Positions 23,243-25,052 of a stretch of DNA of 25,052 bases are shown one piece after another. How positions within the stretch are numbered: the stretch's first letter is position 1; the number at the start of each line of letters is the position of its first letter. The notes under the pieces were generated by a model. It searched no databases. It was not told the origin of the DNA and worked only from the letters and a program-made list of their open reading frames with translations. Source of the stretch: CAIKZY01 sp044374195 (GTDB taxonomy: Bacteria > Actinomycetota > Actinomycetes > S36-B12); contig JBILOY010000025.1 of the NCBI GenBank assembly GCA_044374195.1, positions 1-25,052 on the forward strand, given 5' to 3'. The translations under genes were made by a program, and so were the position numbers.

Positions 23243-24142
23243 TCAGACCGCAACCACGGGATTGCTGAGGGTGCCGATCGCATCGATCGTGCAGGCCACG
23301 ACATCGCCTGGCTGCAAGAAGGTCGGCGGGGTCATCGCGGCGCCCACACCCTGCGGTGAACCGGTGGCAATGACATCGCCCGGCTCGAGGGTCACGCCTG
23401 AACTGATGTCGGCGATGAGTGTCGGGATCTTGAAGAGCATGTGCTTGGAATTGCCGTTCTGGCGCTGATCGCCATTGACGGTGAGTGAGAGCTGCAGGGT
23501 GTGCGGGTCGGTGATCTCGTCAGTGGTGACGATCATCGGGCCGAACGGGCAGTAGGAATCCTGGCCCTTGGAGAAGAACCACTGGCCCGAGCGACGCTGA
23601 TCGCGTGCACTGATGTCGTTGACAATGCTGTAGCCGAACACGTGCTTGAGGGCATCGGCCTCGCTGACATTGCGGGCAGCGGCACCCATGACCACGGCGA
23701 GCTCGCACTCCCAGTCGAGTTGCTGGGTCATCGCGCCGTTGTGCTGAATGGGCTCATTCGGGCCGACGACCGCGGTGCCAGGCTTGCTGAACAGCACGGG
23801 GCGGGTCGGGAGCTCCTTGTCGGTATCAAGGGTGCGGCTGGACTCTTCGACATGCTCGACGTAATTGAGACCGACACCGACGACTTTGCCCGGGCGCAGC
23901 GGTGCGTGCAGGCGCGCATCGGCCAGCGGCGTGGTGGTGCCTGCTGCCCAGGAGCCCGCGGCTGCTGCGGCGCGCACCTTCGCATGGAGTGCCTCGCCGG
24001 CTGCGATGTAGTCGATCAGCTTCACGGGAACGTCGACAGTGCCGGTGAGCGCCGCGCGCAGGTCGACGACGGTGTCGCCATTGACGACGAGGCCGATGCG
24101 GGGATCAGCCTGTGCCGCGGTGCTGTAAGTGACAAAACGCAT
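23243..24142 (-). CDS. Fumarylacetoacetate-hydrolase-family protein (possible maleylpyruvate or acylpyruvate hydrolase)
   Basis: 299-residue FAH-fold hydrolase. Metal ligands are E145 and E147 in LDWECELAVVMG (142-153) and D176 in FGYSIVNDISARDQR (169-183). KVVGVGLNYVEHVEES (86-101), WFFSKGQDSYCPFGP (188-202) and IATGSPQGVG (258-267) complete the usual pattern. FAH-family enzymes split C-C bonds of acylpyruvates and related 1,3-diketo acids; some are isomerases or decarboxylases. Because its stop is one base from the maleate isomerase start, a product of maleate (as from maleylpyruvate hydrolysis) is a reasonable inference. AGGAG seven bases ahead fixes ATG 24142. It follows the nitrilase gene by 29 bases. 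Confidence 0.93.
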   Translation of the reverse strand: MRFVTYSTAAQADPRIGLVVNGDTVVDLRAALTGTVDVPVKLIDYIAAGEALHAKVRAAAAAGSWAAGTTTPLADARLHAPLRPGKVVGVGLNYVEHVEESSRTLDTDKELPTRPVLFSKPGTAVVGPNEPIQHNGAMTQQLDWECELAVVMGAAARNVSEADALKHVFGYSIVNDISARDQRRSGQWFFSKGQDSYCPFGPMIVTTDEITDPHTLQLSLTVNGDQRQNGNSKHMLFKIPTLIADISSGVTLEPGDVIATGSPQGVGAAMTPPTFLQPGDVVACTIDAIGTLSNPVVAV

Positions 24143-24171
24143 GCGATTTCTCCTGATGTTGGTTGGTGAAG

Positions 24172-25052
24172 TTAAAGCTCGGTGGAGTCCGGCTCGAGAT
24201 CGACCGGAGGAAGTTCGTTGAAGACGATCTTGGGCTGCGGGGCGCGATTGACGTGCAGTTGGAAGACGTCGAATCGGTTGTAGTGCCCGATGATGTCGTG
24301 CATCTGCTTGGGCTGAATGCACTTGTTGAGATCGATATCTCCATAGACGATGCCCTCGTCGTCGATGAGCGGCTCGCTGATGAGGCGGCCGTCGGGCCCG
24401 AAAATGCCACTGAACGCCGAGTGCTTGCGCTCGAGCATCGCGCGTGATTCATCGTCATGAGCAACCGCGTCAACGATCTCGGGAGTGATGGCCGAGCAAG
24501 CTACGACGGTGAAAACCTTGCCCTCGAAGGAGTGCGCCGCGGCGCGCACCTTGATGGCTTCGACCATGTCGTAATCAGCCGGGGCCGTGGGAAGCGAGAT
24601 GTAGTTGGCCGTGTGAATGTTTTCACCCTGAGCCAAGAGCGCGAAGCGAGCGAGGGTATTGGTGTTCTCTCCGCAGGCCAGGCCGCCGAGGCGTCCGATC
24701 GAGGTGTCGTAGACACGCAGCGAGCTGCCGTCGCCGCCGGCCCAGGTGAGCTTCTCTGCCCAAGTCGGCACCAGCTTGCGGTGCACGCCAATGACCTCGC
24801 CGGCATCGTCGATAAAGAGCAGCGAGTTGTAGAGGGTGCCCATCGAGTAGGGATCACGCTCATTGATGCCGATGACGACGTGGGCGCCAGCGTCGCGCGC
24901 AGCTATGCGCAGTGCGTCGACCTCAGGGCCGGGCACATTGATGGCAGCGCGGAATAGCTTCTCGAACCAGGCACTGCCCTTGACCGGGGTCATGGTCCAG
25001 TTCCAGTACGGGTAGCCCGGCACGAAGACCTCGGGAAACACGACGAGCTTGG
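24172..25052 (-). CDS. Nitrilase (carbon-nitrogen hydrolase), 5' end cut by window end
   Basis: About 293 codons of a true nitrilase-type enzyme, open at the window edge. The catalytic triad is complete: Glu in FPEVFVPGYP (codon at 25032-25030), Lys in VHRKLVPTW (24777-24775) and Cys in LACGENTN (24675-24673). The CGENTNxLAR form is that of nitrilases and cyanide hydratases rather than amidases. Typical nitrilases of about 310-340 residues imply only 20-40 residues missing. It hydrolyses a nitrile to acid plus ammonia. It is the first visible gene of the nitrilase-FAH-maleate isomerase run (29 bases to the next). The GTG at 25041 lies within KLVVFPE and is not the start. Confidence 0.93.
   Translation of the reverse strand, partial: KLVVFPEVFVPGYPYWNWTMTPVKGSAWFEKLFRAAINVPGPEVDALRIAARDAGAHVVIGINERDPYSMGTLYNSLLFIDDAGEVIGVHRKLVPTWAEKLTWAGGDGSSLRVYDTSIGRLGGLACGENTNTLARFALLAQGENIHTANYISLPTAPADYDMVEAIKVRAAAHSFEGKVFTVVACSAITPEIVDAVAHDDESRAMLERKHSAFSGIFGPDGRLISEPLIDDEGIVYGDIDLNKCIQPKQMHDIIGHYNRFDVFQLHVNRAPQPKIVFNELPPVDLEPDSTEL

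Overview
The window is GC-rich (roughly 60 %) and densely coded. It carries 25 genes on alternating strands with almost no spare DNA: no gene-free stretch exceeds about 240 bases. The gene set points to an actinobacterium: acyl-CoA dehydrogenases in several subfamilies, a luciferase-like monooxygenase (LLM) of an F420-type family, a PaaX regulator, GTG starts and apparently leaderless genes. I cannot name a genus. I see no rRNA, tRNA, CRISPR array, insertion sequence or integrase.

Region 1 (1-11.0 kb) is an acyl-CoA/beta-oxidation block. It holds three acyl-CoA dehydrogenases of different subfamilies (ACAD11-like, cut by the window start; LCAD-like; MCAD-like), an SDR dehydrogenase, a thiolase, a crotonase-fold hydratase, a MaoC hydratase and an APH-type small-molecule kinase like the N-terminal domain of ACAD10/ACAD11. 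Scattered among them are a tyrosine-phosphatase-like enzyme, an LLM oxidoreductase, a DUF3237 protein and an EthD-domain protein. The kinase and the ACAD11-like dehydrogenase are halves of a protein that is fused in animals, and Pseudomonas LvaA/LvaC use the same pair on 4-hydroxyacyl-CoA. I infer that the block degrades an acyl or hydroxyacyl chain, perhaps the side chain of a larger molecule.

Region 2 (11.0-15.5 kb) is an oxygenase module. It contains a RutA/SfnG-like flavin monooxygenase, an AraC regulator, two unlike flavin reductases in a coupled pair, and a divergent PaaX-family repressor. A 27-bp tandem repeat with perfect GC palindromes follows the PaaX gene.

Region 3 (15.5-18.8 kb) holds two paralogous phytoene-dehydrogenase-like flavoproteins transcribed divergently, closed by a strong hairpin terminator.

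Region 4 (18.8-25.05 kb) looks like part of an aromatic pathway. It has a cyclase-family hydrolase, a fused FAD monooxygenase/Old Yellow Enzyme of the salicylyl-CoA 5-hydroxylase / 2-aminobenzoyl-CoA monooxygenase-reductase type, a stand-alone Lrp/AsnC RAM protein, and a run of nitrilase, FAH-family hydrolase and maleate isomerase. The last two are separated by one base. This suggests a route ending in maleate to fumarate. No CoA ligase and no ring-cleavage dioxygenase lie in the window, so the pathway is incomplete here.

Several intergenic regions carry clear dyads: 1191-1206, 3972-3982 with 4115-4125, 9527-9542, 14493-14507 and 22029-22056. Each is probably an operator for a local regulator.
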